DNA of 64,000 nucleotides from Billgrantia montanilacus (GCF_003336675.1 NZ_QPII01000001.1:434001-498000), one strand, 5' to 3'; shown: positions 28,413 to 38,312, numbered from the stretch's first letter. Numbers and translations are program-made. Notes: generated from the letters alone by a model not told the origin.

Positions 28413-29459
28413 CTAAAGCGGCGTCTTGCTCGTCTCGCCGGGAATCTCCCGCACCAGGCGTGGCATCAGAAACCCCGGCAGCACCTCTCTCAGGCCCGCG
28501 ACCAGCTCGCGGGCCTTTTCGTCTGGCACATCGAAGTGGGCGGCGCCCGCCACCGGGTCGAGCACATGCAGGTAGTAGGGCAGCACCCCGGCCTCGAATA
28601 GCCGTTCGGAGAGACTGGCCAGGGTATCGATGCTGTCGTTGACGCCGCGCAGCAGCACACTCTGGTTAAGCAGAGTCACGCCCGCTTCCCTGAGTCGAGC
28701 GCAGGCGGCGTCCACAGCGTCGTCGATCTCCTGGGCGTGGTTGATATGCAGCACTACCACCTTCTGCAGCCGCGTTGCCGAGAGCCAGCCGAGCAGGGCG
28801 TCATCGACCCGGTCGGGTATCACCACCGGCAGCCGGGTGTGAATACGTAGCCGCTTCAGGTGGGGGATGGCATCGAGCCGTTCCACCAGCCAGGCCAGCT
28901 GACGGTCGCCAGCGGCCAGCGGGTCGCCGCCGGAGAGGATCGCTTCGCTGATCGAACTGTCGCCACGTAGATACTCGAGTGAGGCATCCCACTGGCTGCG
29001 GGAGGGTGCGTTCTGTTCGTAGGGAAAGTGGCGCCGGAAGCAGTAGCGGCAGTTCACCGCACAGGTGGGGCTGGCGATCAGCAGGACACGGCCGGTGTAC
29101 TTGTGGATCAGCCCCCGTGCCGGGGTGTGGTCGGCTTCCGCCAGGGGGTCGGTGATGTAACCGGGTACCGCCTCGCCCTCGGCGGCAAGCGGCAGCACCT
29201 GGCGCAGCAATGGGTCGTTCGGGTCGCCGTGGCGCATGCGTGCAAGGAACGCCTCCGGGATACGCACCTCGAATAGCTCGTGGCCGCGCTCTGCCCCTGG
29301 CAGCCAGCTGTCGTCGAGGCCCAGGCGGCGGCACAGCTCCCGCGGGTCGCGAATGGCGCCCGAGAGCTGGGCTTGCCAGGCTGAGGGCAGAATCAAGGGC
29401 GTCACATCGGGTTGCGATGGCGCCTGTCTCTGCAAAAGGGCGGGGCTTCGGGTTATCAT
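28413..29459 (-). CDS. epmB: EF-P beta-lysylation protein EpmB (lysine 2,3-aminomutase-like)
   Basis: A radical-SAM enzyme that converts (S)-alpha-lysine to (R)-beta-lysine for modification of elongation factor P. The 348-residue protein has the radical-SAM cysteine motif in '[18 protein letters not shown]' and '[13 protein letters not shown]', both typical of the KAM/EpmB family. The shorter length relative to true lysine 2,3-aminomutase and the divergent neighbour efp support EpmB. The start is the ATG at 29459; an ATG 9 nt upstream is possible. Confidence 0.93.
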   Translation of the reverse strand: MITRSPALLQRQAPSQPDVTPLILPSAWQAQLSGAIRDPRELCRRLGLDDSWLPGAERGHELFEVRIPEAFLARMRHGDPNDPLLRQVLPLAAEGEAVPGYITDPLAEADHTPARGLIHKYTGRVLLIASPTCAVNCRYCFRRHFPYEQNAPSRSQWDASLEYLRGDSSISEAILSGGDPLAAGDRQLAWLVERLDAIPHLKRLRIHTRLPVVIPDRVDDALLGWLSATRLQKVVVLHINHAQEIDDAVDAACARLREAGVTLLNQSVLLRGVNDSIDTLASLSERLFEAGVLPYYLHVLDPVAGAAHFDVPDEKARELVAGLREVLPGFLMPRLVREIPGETSKTPL

Positions 29460-29559
29460 GCGGCACACCAGTCACATAGGCGAGGGCTTGGCTCCTCGTC
29501 GATTTCATATCCGCGCGTCCAGACCGTACTGCGACGCGCTCGATCATTCGAGAGGCAAT

Positions 29560-30126
29560 ATGGCGAACTATTCTACCAACGAATTCAAGGGCGGGCTGAA
29601 GGTGATGCTGGACGGCGACCCCTGCTCGATCGTCGAGAACGAATTGGTCAAGCCGGGCAAGGGGCAGGCCTTCAGCAGGGTCAAGCTGCGCAACCTGATC
29701 ACTGGCCGCGTCTGGGAACGTACCTTCAAGTCGGGCGAATCCCTCGAGGGCGCCGACGTGATGGACCTGGAGATGGAGTATCTCTATTCCGACGGCGACA
29801 TGTGGCACTTCATGAAGACCGATGGTTCCTTCGAGCAGTATGCGGTCGAGAAGAAGGCCCTGGGCGACACGGCCAAGTGGCTCAAGGAGCAGGTGGCCTA
29901 TACCGTGACCCTGTGGAACGACAACGCCATCAGCGTGACGCCGCCCAACTTCATCGAGCTGGAAGTGGTCGAGACCGACCCGGGCCTCAAGGGCGACACC
30001 GCCCAGGGCGGCTCCAAGCCGGCCACGCTCTCCTCCGGCGCCGTGGTCCGGGTGCCGCTGTTCATCAACCAGGGTGAAGTGCTGAAAATTGATACGCGCA
30101 GCGGCGAGTACGTTTCACGAGCCTAA
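29560..30126 (+). CDS. efp: Elongation factor P
   Basis: EF-P relieves ribosome stalling at polyproline stretches. With the ATG at 29560 (MANYSTNEF) it is 188 residues, the family length. The modified Lys34 is visible in '[13 protein letters not shown]', the PGKG loop used by the beta-lysine (EpmA/EpmB) pathway. The C-terminal '[19 protein letters not shown]' matches domain III. The efp and epmB genes diverge, and epmA follows about 200 bp downstream, so all dedicated modification genes except epmC lie here. Confidence 0.97.
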   Translation: MANYSTNEFKGGLKVMLDGDPCSIVENELVKPGKGQAFSRVKLRNLITGRVWERTFKSGESLEGADVMDLEMEYLYSDGDMWHFMKTDGSFEQYAVEKKALGDTAKWLKEQVAYTVTLWNDNAISVTPPNFIELEVVETDPGLKGDTAQGGSKPATLSSGAVVRVPLFINQGEVLKIDTRSGEYVSRA

Positions 30127-30146
30127 GAAAAGAGACTCCATGGCTA

Positions 30147-30257
30147 GCGGCGCCGGGGACAGGTCGAAGCGGAGGTCATTTGTCAGGGATGACAAATGTA
30201 GCGCCCAGGGATGGGTTCACAGCGCCTCCGCGAAGTGCCTGTCGCCGGATCAGCCGC
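30147..30257 (+). repeat. Structured intergenic element, copy 4 (efp-epmA)
   Basis: Begins 20 nt after the efp stop in efp orientation. The closing stem has GCGGC/GCCGC, GACAGG/CCTGTC and GCGGAGG/CCTCCGC. Hairpin 2 arms are CATTTGTC/GACAAATG with loop AGGGAT; hairpin 3 is unchanged. A 63-codon open frame through the element is not considered a gene. Confidence 0.85.
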
Positions 30258-30325
30258 ACTCTGCTACGGCTTCCACGTAGGCCACGCTTTCCCCGCGTGG
30301 CTTTCGTCGTTATGGAGAAGGTGTG

Positions 30326-31300
30326 ATGACAACCGACTGGCGACCCACGGCGAGTCTCGAGTCGCTGCGCGAGCGGGCGCGGCTGCTGGGGGAGGTGCGG
30401 GCGTTCTTTGCCGAGCGGGATGTGCTGGAGGTGGAGACGCCGGTGCTGGGCCACGGCGGCAGCACCGATGTGCACCTGGCGTCGCTGTCGCTTACGGCAA
30501 CCACGCCGGCGGGGCAGGAAAGGCTGTGGCTGCAGACCTCGCCGGAATTCCATATGAAGCGGCTGCTGGCCGCAGGCTCAGGGCCGATATTCCAGCTGGC
30601 GCGCAGCTTTCGTGACGGCGAGGTGGGCAGCCGCCACAACATCGAATTCACCATGCTGGAATGGTACCGCCCGGGCTTCTCCCTCGAAGAGATGATCGGG
30701 GAGACAACGGCGCTGATCCGCGCCGTGCTTGGCCGCGACCCGGGCCCACTGCGCCGGCGGCGCTACCGCGAGCTGTTCCGGGAGGCGCTGGGATTCGACC
30801 CCTTCACCGTGGAGCTCGATGCGCTGCGTAGCATCGCCGGCGAGCGCGGCGGTCTCGACATGGAGGACGCGCCCCGTGACGACTGCCTCGACCTGCTGGT
30901 GAGCCTGGTAATCGAGCCTGGCCTGGGTCGGGAGGGGCTCGACGTGGTAGTGGACTACCCGGCCACCCAGGCCGCCCTGGCCCGGCGCCATCGTGACCCC
31001 GAGGATGGCGCCTGGGTGGCGTCGCGCTTCGAGGTCTATCTGGCGGGGGTGGAGCTCGCCAACGGCTACGACGAGCTGACGGACGTCGACGAGCAGCGCG
31101 CGCGCTTCGCCGAGGACAACGCCGCCCGGGTGCGCCTGGGACTGACGGAAGTCGATATCGACCGGTGGCTGCTGGCGGCGCTTGGGCACGGCATGCCGTC
31201 AGGCAGCGGCGTGGCGCTGGGTATGGATAGGCTGATCCAGCTCGCCCTGGACAGGGCGAGCGTGGCGGAGGTGATGGCCTTCGCAACCTCAAACTGCTAG
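30326..31300 (+). CDS. epmA: EF-P--(R)-beta-lysine ligase EpmA
   Basis: A truncated class II lysyl-tRNA-synthetase paralogue that attaches beta-lysine to Lys34 of EF-P. The 324-residue protein contains only the catalytic domain: motif 2 'RSFRDGEVGSRHNIEFTMLE' and motif 3 'GSGVALGMDRLIQLAL'; it lacks the anticodon-binding domain, which excludes LysS. The ATG at 30326 is placed 4 nt after GGAGAAGG; a GTG one codon earlier is equally in frame. The stop lies only 2 nt from the stop of the convergent hydrolase gene that begins the inserted cassette. Confidence 0.94.
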   Translation: MTTDWRPTASLESLRERARLLGEVRAFFAERDVLEVETPVLGHGGSTDVHLASLSLTATTPAGQERLWLQTSPEFHMKRLLAAGSGPIFQLARSFRDGEVGSRHNIEFTMLEWYRPGFSLEEMIGETTALIRAVLGRDPGPLRRRRYRELFREALGFDPFTVELDALRSIAGERGGLDMEDAPRDDCLDLLVSLVIEPGLGREGLDVVVDYPATQAALARRHRDPEDGAWVASRFEVYLAGVELANGYDELTDVDEQRARFAEDNAARVRLGLTEVDIDRWLLAALGHGMPSGSGVALGMDRLIQLALDRASVAEVMAFATSNC

Positions 31301-31302
31301 GT

Positions 31303-32142
31303 TCAATTACCTACCAGGTCGGAGATGCAAAGTCCCGCAGGACTATTGGGGTTGCCGAGTGCAAGAACAATATTGAGATGGTTGAGGCCGGCCTCGATTC
31401 GGAATTCTCCATTCAGTACATTGAGATTCAGCAACGATGCAAACTGATGCCCCTGTGAATGAAACGGCGCGGAGTCCATTTCGCCGAGCATCACGATGCG
31501 CCGGGGGCCATGAAGATGACAGGAGGTCAGGGGCGACCACGCTGAGGCCTCAGCGGGGGTCATCTTCGTTTCGTTTTTCAGGAAGCTGCTAGGAATATCT
31601 GTCAGGTCATAGATGCCGCTAACCAGAAGCAGGGCACGTAGCGTGGGCAGATCGGGCGGGGTACTTTCTTCCGGGCCGGTTGCCGCAAGATAACTTGCCA
31701 GGTGCGCGCCTGCCGAATGTCCGCTGACTGTGATCCGTGTAGCATCCGCGCCCAGGTCCGGGGCCATCGCCGCCAAATGACGAACGGCCGCTCGGACCTG
31801 CCCGACAATGGCGCTCAGCCTTGTCCCGGGCATCAGGTCGTAGGTAATAATGGCGGCAATTCCGCCCGCAGCCAGTGCGGGGGCGGCTAACATCCAATGG
31901 GCCTCTTTGCTGCCCGAGCGCCAGTAGCCGCCGTGGATGAACACGTGGAGCGGGGCTCCTTTCGTGGGGTGGGGTGGAAAAATGATATCCATTCGTTCGC
32001 GCGGACTGGGGCCGTAGGGTAAGTCAGTCCGTATATCGACCCGCGCGGCCAATTCGCGTGACCGGGCGGCCGTCTCGGCAATGATCTCGTCGAAGTCAGG
32101 GATGAAATCACGATTGCGATAGGGATCCTGCGCCATGCTCAA
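31303..32142 (-). CDS. Alpha/beta hydrolase (carboxylesterase / arylformamidase-like)
   Basis: A 279-residue cytosolic hydrolase with the 'VFIHGGYWRSGSK' oxyanion motif, nucleophile elbow 'VSGHSAGAHLASYLA' (GxSxG) and a C-terminal His in 'GLNHLNIV'. The HGGYW form occurs in kynurenine formamidase and related esterases, but no other tryptophan-catabolic gene is near, so the substrate is unknown. Its start overlaps the aldehyde dehydrogenase stop by 4 bp, making it the last gene of a coupled three-gene operon. Confidence 0.8.
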   Translation of the reverse strand: MSMAQDPYRNRDFIPDFDEIIAETAARSRELAARVDIRTDLPYGPSPRERMDIIFPPHPTKGAPLHVFIHGGYWRSGSKEAHWMLAAPALAAGGIAAIITYDLMPGTRLSAIVGQVRAAVRHLAAMAPDLGADATRITVSGHSAGAHLASYLAATGPEESTPPDLPTLRALLLVSGIYDLTDIPSSFLKNETKMTPAEASAWSPLTSCHLHGPRRIVMLGEMDSAPFHSQGHQFASLLNLNVLNGEFRIEAGLNHLNIVLALGNPNSPAGLCISDLVGN

Positions 32143-33605
32143 AAGTCCACTGCGAAATACTTCGGTTCCATGAATTCGAGTATGCCGGTAATGCCACCTT
32201 CGCGCCCCAACCCGCTTTGCTTGGCGCCACCAAATGGGGCGGCGGGGTCGGACATAAGACCACGGTTGATCGCTATCATCCCGCTTTCGATGCCCTTGCC
32301 CACCCGCAGAGCGCGCGACAGATCGCCTGAATAGACATAGGCTGCCAGTCCATATTCCGTATCGTTTGCCAGTCGGATGGCCTCAGCCTCAGTTTCAAAA
32401 CGATAGACGGCGGCAATAGGGCCGAAAATTTCCGCATGCGCGATGTTGGCGTCGTGGGGCACATTGTCCAATACCGTAGGCGGGTAGAAGTAACCGTTAC
32501 CAGGCAGCGGCTTGCCACCTGTATGCAGGCGCGCTCCCTGGGCCACGGCGTCCGAAACGAGACGGTCGATCTTCGACACGGCGGCGGTCGTGATCATCGG
32601 CCCCACTTGGGTTTCAGTTTCAGTGCCATGGCCAATTTGCAACGCAGCCATTCGCTTTGTCAGCCCGTCGACAAAAGCATCGTGCAGGCCCGATTGCACG
32701 TAGAAGCGGTTGGCGGCTGTGCAGGCTTCCCCTGCATTGCGCATCTTGGCGACCATGGCGCCGTCCAGCGCTGCTGCCAGATTGGCATCATCGAACACCA
32801 AAAATGGAGCATTACCCCCCAGCTCCATCGAGCAGGAAGTTACAGTTTTCGCCGCCTCGGCTAGCAGTATCCGACCAATGCCGGTCGATCCGGTGAAGGA
32901 CAGCTTGCGCACCCGCGGATCAGCCAACATGGCGTTGGTGATAGCAGCGGGTTGCGTGGTGGTCAGCACATTCACCACACCAGGTGGCACACCCGCCTCA
33001 GCCCCGAGTCGCGCCATTGCATAGGCGGTCAAGGGGGTTTCAGACGCAGGCTTCAGGATCACCGTGCAGCCGGCAGCTAGCGCCGGGCCGATCTTGCGTG
33101 TGGCCATCGCAGCAGGAAAATTCCATGGGGTTATCAGCACTGCGATCCCAATGGGCTCATGATCGACAAGGATGCTATTCGCGCCCGAGGGTGCATGGCG
33201 AAACTCGCCCGGAATGCGTACGGCCTCTTCGGCATACCACCGGAAGAACTCCGCGGCATAGGCCACCTCGCCGCGTGCATCGGGTAGGGCCTTACCATTT
33301 TCCAATGAGATCAGGCGCGCCAGTTCCTCTGAGTGATCGAGCATCAGCTGGAACCAGCGTTGCAAGACCTCCGCCCGCTGACGGGCAGGGGTGGCACGCC
33401 AATCCGCCGCTGCCGCTTCGGCGGCATCGACAGCGCGCATGGCATCTGCCATGGAGGCATCGGGAACCTCGGCCAGTACATCAGTGGTGGCAGGGTCCAC
33501 AACCGGGATGCCATTGCCAGGTAGCCATTCGCCACCGATGTAAAGACCTCTTGCGTGAAGTGCGGGGTCCGCGTAGTCAACGCCGAAAATGGTATCCAGT
33601 TTCAT
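32139..33605 (-). CDS. NAD(P)-dependent aldehyde dehydrogenase (GabD-like)
   Basis: A 488-residue ALDH-superfamily enzyme. The general-base Glu is in 'CSMELGGNAPFLVFDDAN' and the catalytic Cys in 'NAGEACTAANRFYVQ'; 'WNFPAAMATRKIGPALAAG' is the cofactor-binding segment. It most resembles succinate-semialdehyde dehydrogenases, though this group oxidises many aldehydes. It overlaps both neighbours by 4 bp. With the upstream alcohol dehydrogenase it would oxidise an alcohol through an aldehyde to an acid. Confidence 0.88.
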   Translation of the reverse strand: MKLDTIFGVDYADPALHARGLYIGGEWLPGNGIPVVDPATTDVLAEVPDASMADAMRAVDAAEAAAADWRATPARQRAEVLQRWFQLMLDHSEELARLISLENGKALPDARGEVAYAAEFFRWYAEEAVRIPGEFRHAPSGANSILVDHEPIGIAVLITPWNFPAAMATRKIGPALAAGCTVILKPASETPLTAYAMARLGAEAGVPPGVVNVLTTTQPAAITNAMLADPRVRKLSFTGSTGIGRILLAEAAKTVTSCSMELGGNAPFLVFDDANLAAALDGAMVAKMRNAGEACTAANRFYVQSGLHDAFVDGLTKRMAALQIGHGTETETQVGPMITTAAVSKIDRLVSDAVAQGARLHTGGKPLPGNGYFYPPTVLDNVPHDANIAHAEIFGPIAAVYRFETEAEAIRLANDTEYGLAAYVYSGDLSRALRVGKGIESGMIAINRGLMSDPAAPFGGAKQSGLGREGGITGILEFMEPKYFAVDF

Positions 33606-34825
33606 ATACTATCCTCTTTGCCTTGCTGGATTAGGCCAGCGTCGCCCGAGAAGGCGGCGTCGAGAAGCCTGCGCATGTCACTGCGGCCAAGCGGGCGGGG
33701 GTTGTTCTGGATCAGCCGTTCGATACTGCAGGATTGTTCTGCCACCCAGTCCAGCCGCTCTTTGTCCAGACCGAGTGTGGCCAGCGTGGGCGGGATCCCG
33801 ATGCGAGCGAACAATGCCGCAATGGCAGGAATCACCGCTGCGCCGTCGACGAGATCCATGGCGGTGGCCATCTGCTCCAGTTCAGCACTGATTTCGGGGC
33901 GGTTCCATTCCATGACCCAAGGCATCAGGCAGGCCACGCCTGCGCCATGTGCGGTGTGGGTCAGCGCGCCGACCGGATATTGAATGGCATGGGCGGCTGC
34001 CGTGCCGGCGACGCCAAAGGCCAGGCCCGCGAAGGTCGCCCCCTGCATCACCTGGGCCCGTGCGGCCAGATTGTCGCCTACGGTGCACGCGGTCTCCAGC
34101 CCCTGCCACAGCAGTGAGATCGCAGTTAGTGCGAATTGGTCCGAAAGGGCGTTTTTCCCAATGAATACCTTCTCCTGCGTCAGCCCGGGGGTGACAGGAC
34201 GGCGGGTGGCGGTAAATGCTTCGATCGCATGAGTCAGTGCATCAGCACCGGCAATGGCGGTTAGCGCTGACGGGCAGGTTAACGTCAGTTCAGGATCGCA
34301 AATCGCCGCTGTTGGAATTAGATGCGGGCTGGAGATGCCCACCTTCAAGCTGCGCGTGTTGTCGGACAGGACGGCAACCGGCGTGACTTCTGAGCCGGTG
34401 CCGGCAGTGGTAGGGATGGCGATGAGCGGCAAGCTCGGTCCGGGCACCTTCAACTCGCCATAGTAATCCTGGGGTCGTCCGCCATGGGTCAGCAACAGCG
34501 CCACACATTTCGCCATGTCGAGACAAGAGCCGCCCCCAACGCCAATTATGAGGTCCGGCGAGTAGTCGCGAGCTGAGTCGGCCACATGAACAGTGGTTTC
34601 TACCGGCACTTCCGGCAATGTTTCGCTTTCGATTCGTACCGTCAGGCCGTTACTTTCCAAGTCTGCGATCATGGCGTGGAAATTCACATCCCCTGCCAAT
34701 CGCTTATCGGTGATCACCAGCGCTCGCCGCCCAAGGCCTTTTGCTACAAGACCAAGAACTCGGCGTTGTCCGCTGCCGAATATCAGTTCCCGCGGCGATC
34801 TGATCGCGCCGAAATACCCCATCAT
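33602..34825 (-). CDS. Iron-containing alcohol dehydrogenase
   Basis: A 407-residue group III alcohol dehydrogenase. NAD-binding 'GVGGGSCLDMAKCVALL' and 'AIPTTAGTGSEVTPVAV' are present, and the metal-ligand region includes 'GADALTHAIEAFT' and 'HTAHGAGVACLMPWVMEWN'. It is the first gene of the minus-strand arm, starting about 210 bp from the GntR gene, so its promoter shares the divergent control region. The substrate is not predictable from the family. Confidence 0.88.
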   Translation of the reverse strand: MMGYFGAIRSPRELIFGSGQRRVLGLVAKGLGRRALVITDKRLAGDVNFHAMIADLESNGLTVRIESETLPEVPVETTVHVADSARDYSPDLIIGVGGGSCLDMAKCVALLLTHGGRPQDYYGELKVPGPSLPLIAIPTTAGTGSEVTPVAVLSDNTRSLKVGISSPHLIPTAAICDPELTLTCPSALTAIAGADALTHAIEAFTATRRPVTPGLTQEKVFIGKNALSDQFALTAISLLWQGLETACTVGDNLAARAQVMQGATFAGLAFGVAGTAAAHAIQYPVGALTHTAHGAGVACLMPWVMEWNRPEISAELEQMATAMDLVDGAAVIPAIAALFARIGIPPTLATLGLDKERLDWVAEQSCSIERLIQNNPRPLGRSDMRRLLDAAFSGDAGLIQQGKEDSI

Positions 34826-34962
34826 GCCTCTCCCTTCCGTCCGATTTCAGTCGCCGCCACAGACGTTACGTCTTCAGAAGCGCCGTTCGGGATATCGATT
34901 CCGTCACGCTGTACACGAGCTGCGCTTTGGAGACCATCATCCTGCTGTCGAAATCAGATCAT

Positions 34963-35006
34963 ATACGATATTGTATTTGACATGCGATATTATTTCCCCC
35001 TATTGT
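34963..35006 (+). promoter_or_regulatory. Candidate GntR operator and promoter of the cassette
   Basis: The AT-rich divergent region contains ATACGATATTGTAT (34963-34976), an imperfect palindrome with ATAC/GTAT ends, abutting a consensus -35 TTGACA (34977-34982) and a -10 TATTGT at 18-bp spacing (35001-35006). It lies between the alcohol dehydrogenase and the FCD regulator, so autoregulation and control of both arms is plausible. The site assignment is inferred. Confidence 0.45.
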
Positions 35007-35037
35007 TCCGGTCAATACAAATTTATGGAGTGTGCTG

Positions 35038-35727
35038 ATGAAAACGGCAGCGCAGCGAGAAAATCAGGAAGGCGCGACTGTGCGCCCGGCAAGTGTGGAA
35101 GATGCTGTCTACGACAGCATTTATGAGCGGCTTATGTCGCTGGCGATAGCCCCCGGCTCCCGCATCCCCATCGACGTGATGGCGCGCGAGCTGAACGTTT
35201 CACAGACACCGGTACGCGGAGCGCTTTCGCGACTCGAACGTGAGGGGCTGGTGTATAAGGCGCACATGGTCGGCTATAGCGCCGCCCCGCAACTGAACCG
35301 TAAGCAATTCGAGGATTTGTTCAACTTTCGTCTGCTGATCGAGCCGGAAGGCGCGCGGTTGGCCGCACAGAACATGACGCCTGCCGCACTCCACCATCTC
35401 GAAGAGATTGCCGACGATATGGCGCATGGTGCAGCGCCGGTGGATCGGACTAGCCGATATTCGCGCTTTGCCCGTATCGACGCGCACTTCCATGACGAAA
35501 TCCTACGGATCGCCGGAAATGAGGTCATTCGCTCGACGCTGTTCAACCAGCATATCCACCTGCATCTGTTCCGCTTGATGTTCCACAGCCGCGTCACCCA
35601 AGAGGCGCTGGAAGAGCATAACGAACTGCTGGCGGCTTTCCGTGTTGGTGACTCCGTTACTGCGGAAACGGCGATGCGCGAACACATCCTGCGTTCGCGT
35701 GACCGCCTGATGCTGGCCTTCGAATGA
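35038..35727 (+). CDS. GntR-family regulator with FCD domain
   Basis: A regulator of about 229 residues. The winged-helix domain (about residues 20-85) has 'YDSIYERLMSLAIAPGSRIP' and 'MARELNVSQTPVRGALSRLE'; the C-terminal FCD ligand domain has the metal-site pattern 'DAHFHDEILRIAGN' and 'EHNELLAAF'. FCD regulators sense small carboxylates, sugar acids or related compounds. The ATG at 35038 follows GGAG at a good distance; a GTG 6 nt upstream is possible. The stop overlaps the ABC ATPase start by 4 bp. Confidence 0.87.
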   Translation: MKTAAQRENQEGATVRPASVEDAVYDSIYERLMSLAIAPGSRIPIDVMARELNVSQTPVRGALSRLEREGLVYKAHMVGYSAAPQLNRKQFEDLFNFRLLIEPEGARLAAQNMTPAALHHLEEIADDMAHGAAPVDRTSRYSRFARIDAHFHDEILRIAGNEVIRSTLFNQHIHLHLFRLMFHSRVTQEALEEHNELLAAFRVGDSVTAETAMREHILRSRDRLMLAFE

Positions 35728-37301
35728 CCAGGATCGCCCCCCTTCCCGTATCGGCAACGGCTCCAGTGGCGGTAGACGCGTGCTCTGATTCACCGACGCT
35801 TGCGGCTGTGGGGTTGGCCAAGGCCTATGGTCCGATTACCGTGCTGTCTGATGTTACTGTAAATATCCGCGCGGGCGAGGTTCACGCCATCATTGGCGAG
35901 AACGGCGCGGGGAAATCGACGCTTATGAAGTTGTTGTCCGGCTATGTGCGCCCCACAGCGGGCCATTTGGTCATGGCCGGGCAGACGGTCGATTTCTCCG
36001 ATTCCACGGCTGCTGAAGCCGCAGGCGTGGTACTGGTACATCAGGAAATCCTGCTGGCGCCAGACCTGACCGTTGCCGAGAACCTCTTCCTTGGCCGTGA
36101 ACTGCGGCGTGGCATCATGGTCGATGACCGCACCATGAACCAGCGCGCCGCTGAGGTGCTGGCCTCGATCGGGGCGCATTGCGGCCCACGCGACCGGGTG
36201 GGTGATTTGCCACTGGCGCAGCGGCAACTGGTGCAAATCGCCCGCGCGCTGCTGGAACCACGCAAGGTGGTGATTTTCGATGAGCCCACCGCTGTTCTGG
36301 CCAATGACGAAGTGGCGGCACTTCTGGATGTGGTTCGCGGGCTCAGAACGCAGGGGGCCGCGGTCCTTTACATCTCACATCGTCTGGACGAGGTCGAGGT
36401 GCTGGCCGATCGCATTACCGTACTACGCGATGGAAAGATGATCGGTACATGGCCTGCAGCCGACCTGTTGCAACGTCAGATGGCCGAGCTGATGGTAGGC
36501 CGTAAGCTGGACGTGTTGTATCCGCCTAAACGCCCGCAACCATCGGACGCTCCGCTGTTGGTCGTTGAACATCTATCGGTCGACAATGGGGCGGTCGAAG
36601 CCAGCCTGATGGTTCGACCTGGCGAGGTGCTGGGTATCGGCGGCATGATCGGTTCCGGCCGAACAGAACTGTTCGAAGGCCTGATGGGCTTGAGGTCCGC
36701 TGATGCAAGCCGAATCGAACTGGCGGGTCGGCCCATTACGCATCGTTCGGTCAGCGACTGGCGAGAGCAAGGCCTTGTCTATCTGACCGAAGATCGTAAG
36801 GGAAAGGGTCTGCTACTGGACGAGCCGCTGGCCCCCAACCTGACCCTTCAGTCACTGGACCATGTCCATCCGCGGTTTTCGCTGGATCTTCGCAAGGAGG
36901 TTGCAGCACTGAAAAAAGTTGTAGATGACTACGACATTCGCGTCGGCTCAGTCCACCTGAGCGCCGGCCAACTGTCCGGTGGAAACCAACAAAAGCTGCT
37001 ACTGGCAAAAGTGATGATGACCCACCCCTCGGTCGTCATCATCGACGAGCCGACACGAGGCATCGACATCGGCAACAAGAGCCAGATCTACAACTTCATC
37101 GACGAACTGGTTCGGTCAGATAAAGCCTGCATTGTGATCTCGTCGGAATTACCGGAACTGGTCGGCATTGCCGATCGGGTACTGGTGATGCGTGGAGGGC
37201 GCATCGTGGCTGAACTGACGGGCGATCAGATCACCGAGCAGAATATCGTCTATGCGGCCACCACCGGCGACGCTTACCTGGCGGCCCCGCAGGACCGTTG
37301 A
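35724..37301 (+). CDS. Ribose-type ABC transporter ATP-binding protein
   Basis: A 525-residue double-domain ATPase like RbsA/XylG. The N-terminal half has Walker A 'GENGAGKSTLMKLLSGYV', signature-like 'LPLAQRQLVQIARALL' and Walker B 'VVIFDEPTAVL'. The C-terminal half has the degenerate Walker A 'GMIGSGRTELFEG' usual in this family, signature 'LSGGNQQKLLLAKVMM' and 'IIDEPTRGIDIGNKSQIY'. It energises import by the permease that follows 21 nt later. Ribose, xylose, other sugars, polyols or autoinducer-2 are all possible substrates. Confidence 0.92.
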   Translation: MTRIAPLPVSATAPVAVDACSDSPTLAAVGLAKAYGPITVLSDVTVNIRAGEVHAIIGENGAGKSTLMKLLSGYVRPTAGHLVMAGQTVDFSDSTAAEAAGVVLVHQEILLAPDLTVAENLFLGRELRRGIMVDDRTMNQRAAEVLASIGAHCGPRDRVGDLPLAQRQLVQIARALLEPRKVVIFDEPTAVLANDEVAALLDVVRGLRTQGAAVLYISHRLDEVEVLADRITVLRDGKMIGTWPAADLLQRQMAELMVGRKLDVLYPPKRPQPSDAPLLVVEHLSVDNGAVEASLMVRPGEVLGIGGMIGSGRTELFEGLMGLRSADASRIELAGRPITHRSVSDWREQGLVYLTEDRKGKGLLLDEPLAPNLTLQSLDHVHPRFSLDLRKEVAALKKVVDDYDIRVGSVHLSAGQLSGGNQQKLLLAKVMMTHPSVVIIDEPTRGIDIGNKSQIYNFIDELVRSDKACIVISSELPELVGIADRVLVMRGGRIVAELTGDQITEQNIVYAATTGDAYLAAPQDR

Positions 37302-37322
37302 GCTATGGGGGAGGAAAAAATA

Positions 37323-38312
37323 ATGACAAGTGCGACGACTGAGATGGCGATATCTAAGGTGCCGCGGCGCATCCGCTGGGCCTCTTTGGGTCCGTTCATC
37401 GCGCTGGCAGTAGTGCTGTTGGTAGGCACGATGTTGAACTCGAACTTCGCGACTGGGACCAACATTGCGAACGTAGTCACTCGATCGGCTTTCATCGCTA
37501 TCATAGCGGTGGGTGCAACCTTCGTGATCTCGTCACGCTGTCTAGACCTGTCGGTCGGGTCGATGATGGCCTTTGTGACTGGGATTATGATCCTCACCAT
37601 GAACCAACTTGAGCCATCGATGGGAGCGAATGCGATCATCGTCGGCGCAGTTGTGGGGCTTCTAGTGGGCACTGCCTGCGGACTGCTGAACGGGTTGATC
37701 GTGACCGTGGGCAAGATCGACCCCTTCATTGTCACCCTTGGCACGATGGGAATCTTCCGCGCGCTGATCACCTGGATGTCCGATGGCGGTTCGATCCCGA
37801 TGGACCGGGCGCTGCGTGAACCTTATCGACCGGTTTATTTCGGCGATTTGTTGGGCATTCCTATACCGGTGGTCATCACCTTGTTGGTCGCGCTAGTTGG
37901 TGCCTTCATCCTGTATCGCACCAAGTACGGTCGTCGTTGCATGGCTGTCGGATCCAATGCCGATGTCGCTCGCTTCTCAGGCGTCTCGGTCGCAAAGGTC
38001 CGCACCATCGCTTTTGGAGTTCAGGGGCTCTGCGTCGGCATTGCCGCGATCTGTTACATCCCCCGTCTTGGTGCCGCTACGCCAACCACAGGTCAGCTAT
38101 GGGAATTGCAAGTCATCACGGCTGTAGTAATCGGCGGCACGTTACTTCGTGGTGGCAGGGCACGGATCTGGGGAACCATCGCGGGTGCGCTGATCCTGGA
38201 AGTCATTGCGAACCTGATGGTGCTATCCAATATGGTTTCGGAATACCTTGTTGCCGCCGTGCAAGGGGTGATTATCATTCTCGCCATGCTGGCACATCGC
38301 TTCATCAAGTAA
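37323..38312 (+). CDS. Ribose-type ABC transporter permease
   Basis: A 329-residue inner-membrane permease of the RbsC family with about 8-10 hydrophobic helices. Diagnostic segments are 'GATFVISSRCLDLSVGSMMA', 'TLGTMGIFRALITWMSDG' and 'TAVVIGGTLLRGGRARIWGT'. The ATG at 37323 is preferred because GGGGGAGG directly precedes it; an in-frame ATG at 37305 would overlap that ribosome-binding site. It is followed by the binding-protein gene, giving a complete importer. Confidence 0.92.
   Translation: MTSATTEMAISKVPRRIRWASLGPFIALAVVLLVGTMLNSNFATGTNIANVVTRSAFIAIIAVGATFVISSRCLDLSVGSMMAFVTGIMILTMNQLEPSMGANAIIVGAVVGLLVGTACGLLNGLIVTVGKIDPFIVTLGTMGIFRALITWMSDGGSIPMDRALREPYRPVYFGDLLGIPIPVVITLLVALVGAFILYRTKYGRRCMAVGSNADVARFSGVSVAKVRTIAFGVQGLCVGIAAICYIPRLGAATPTTGQLWELQVITAVVIGGTLLRGGRARIWGTIAGALILEVIANLMVLSNMVSEYLVAAVQGVIIILAMLAHRFIK

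Noticed and set aside
30089..30280. 63-codon frame between efp and epmA
   Set aside because: It begins inside efp and then reads through the structured repeat; the same Ser-Ala-Gln-Gly-Trp-Val-His peptide appears in other element copies, showing it is a by-product of the repeat.
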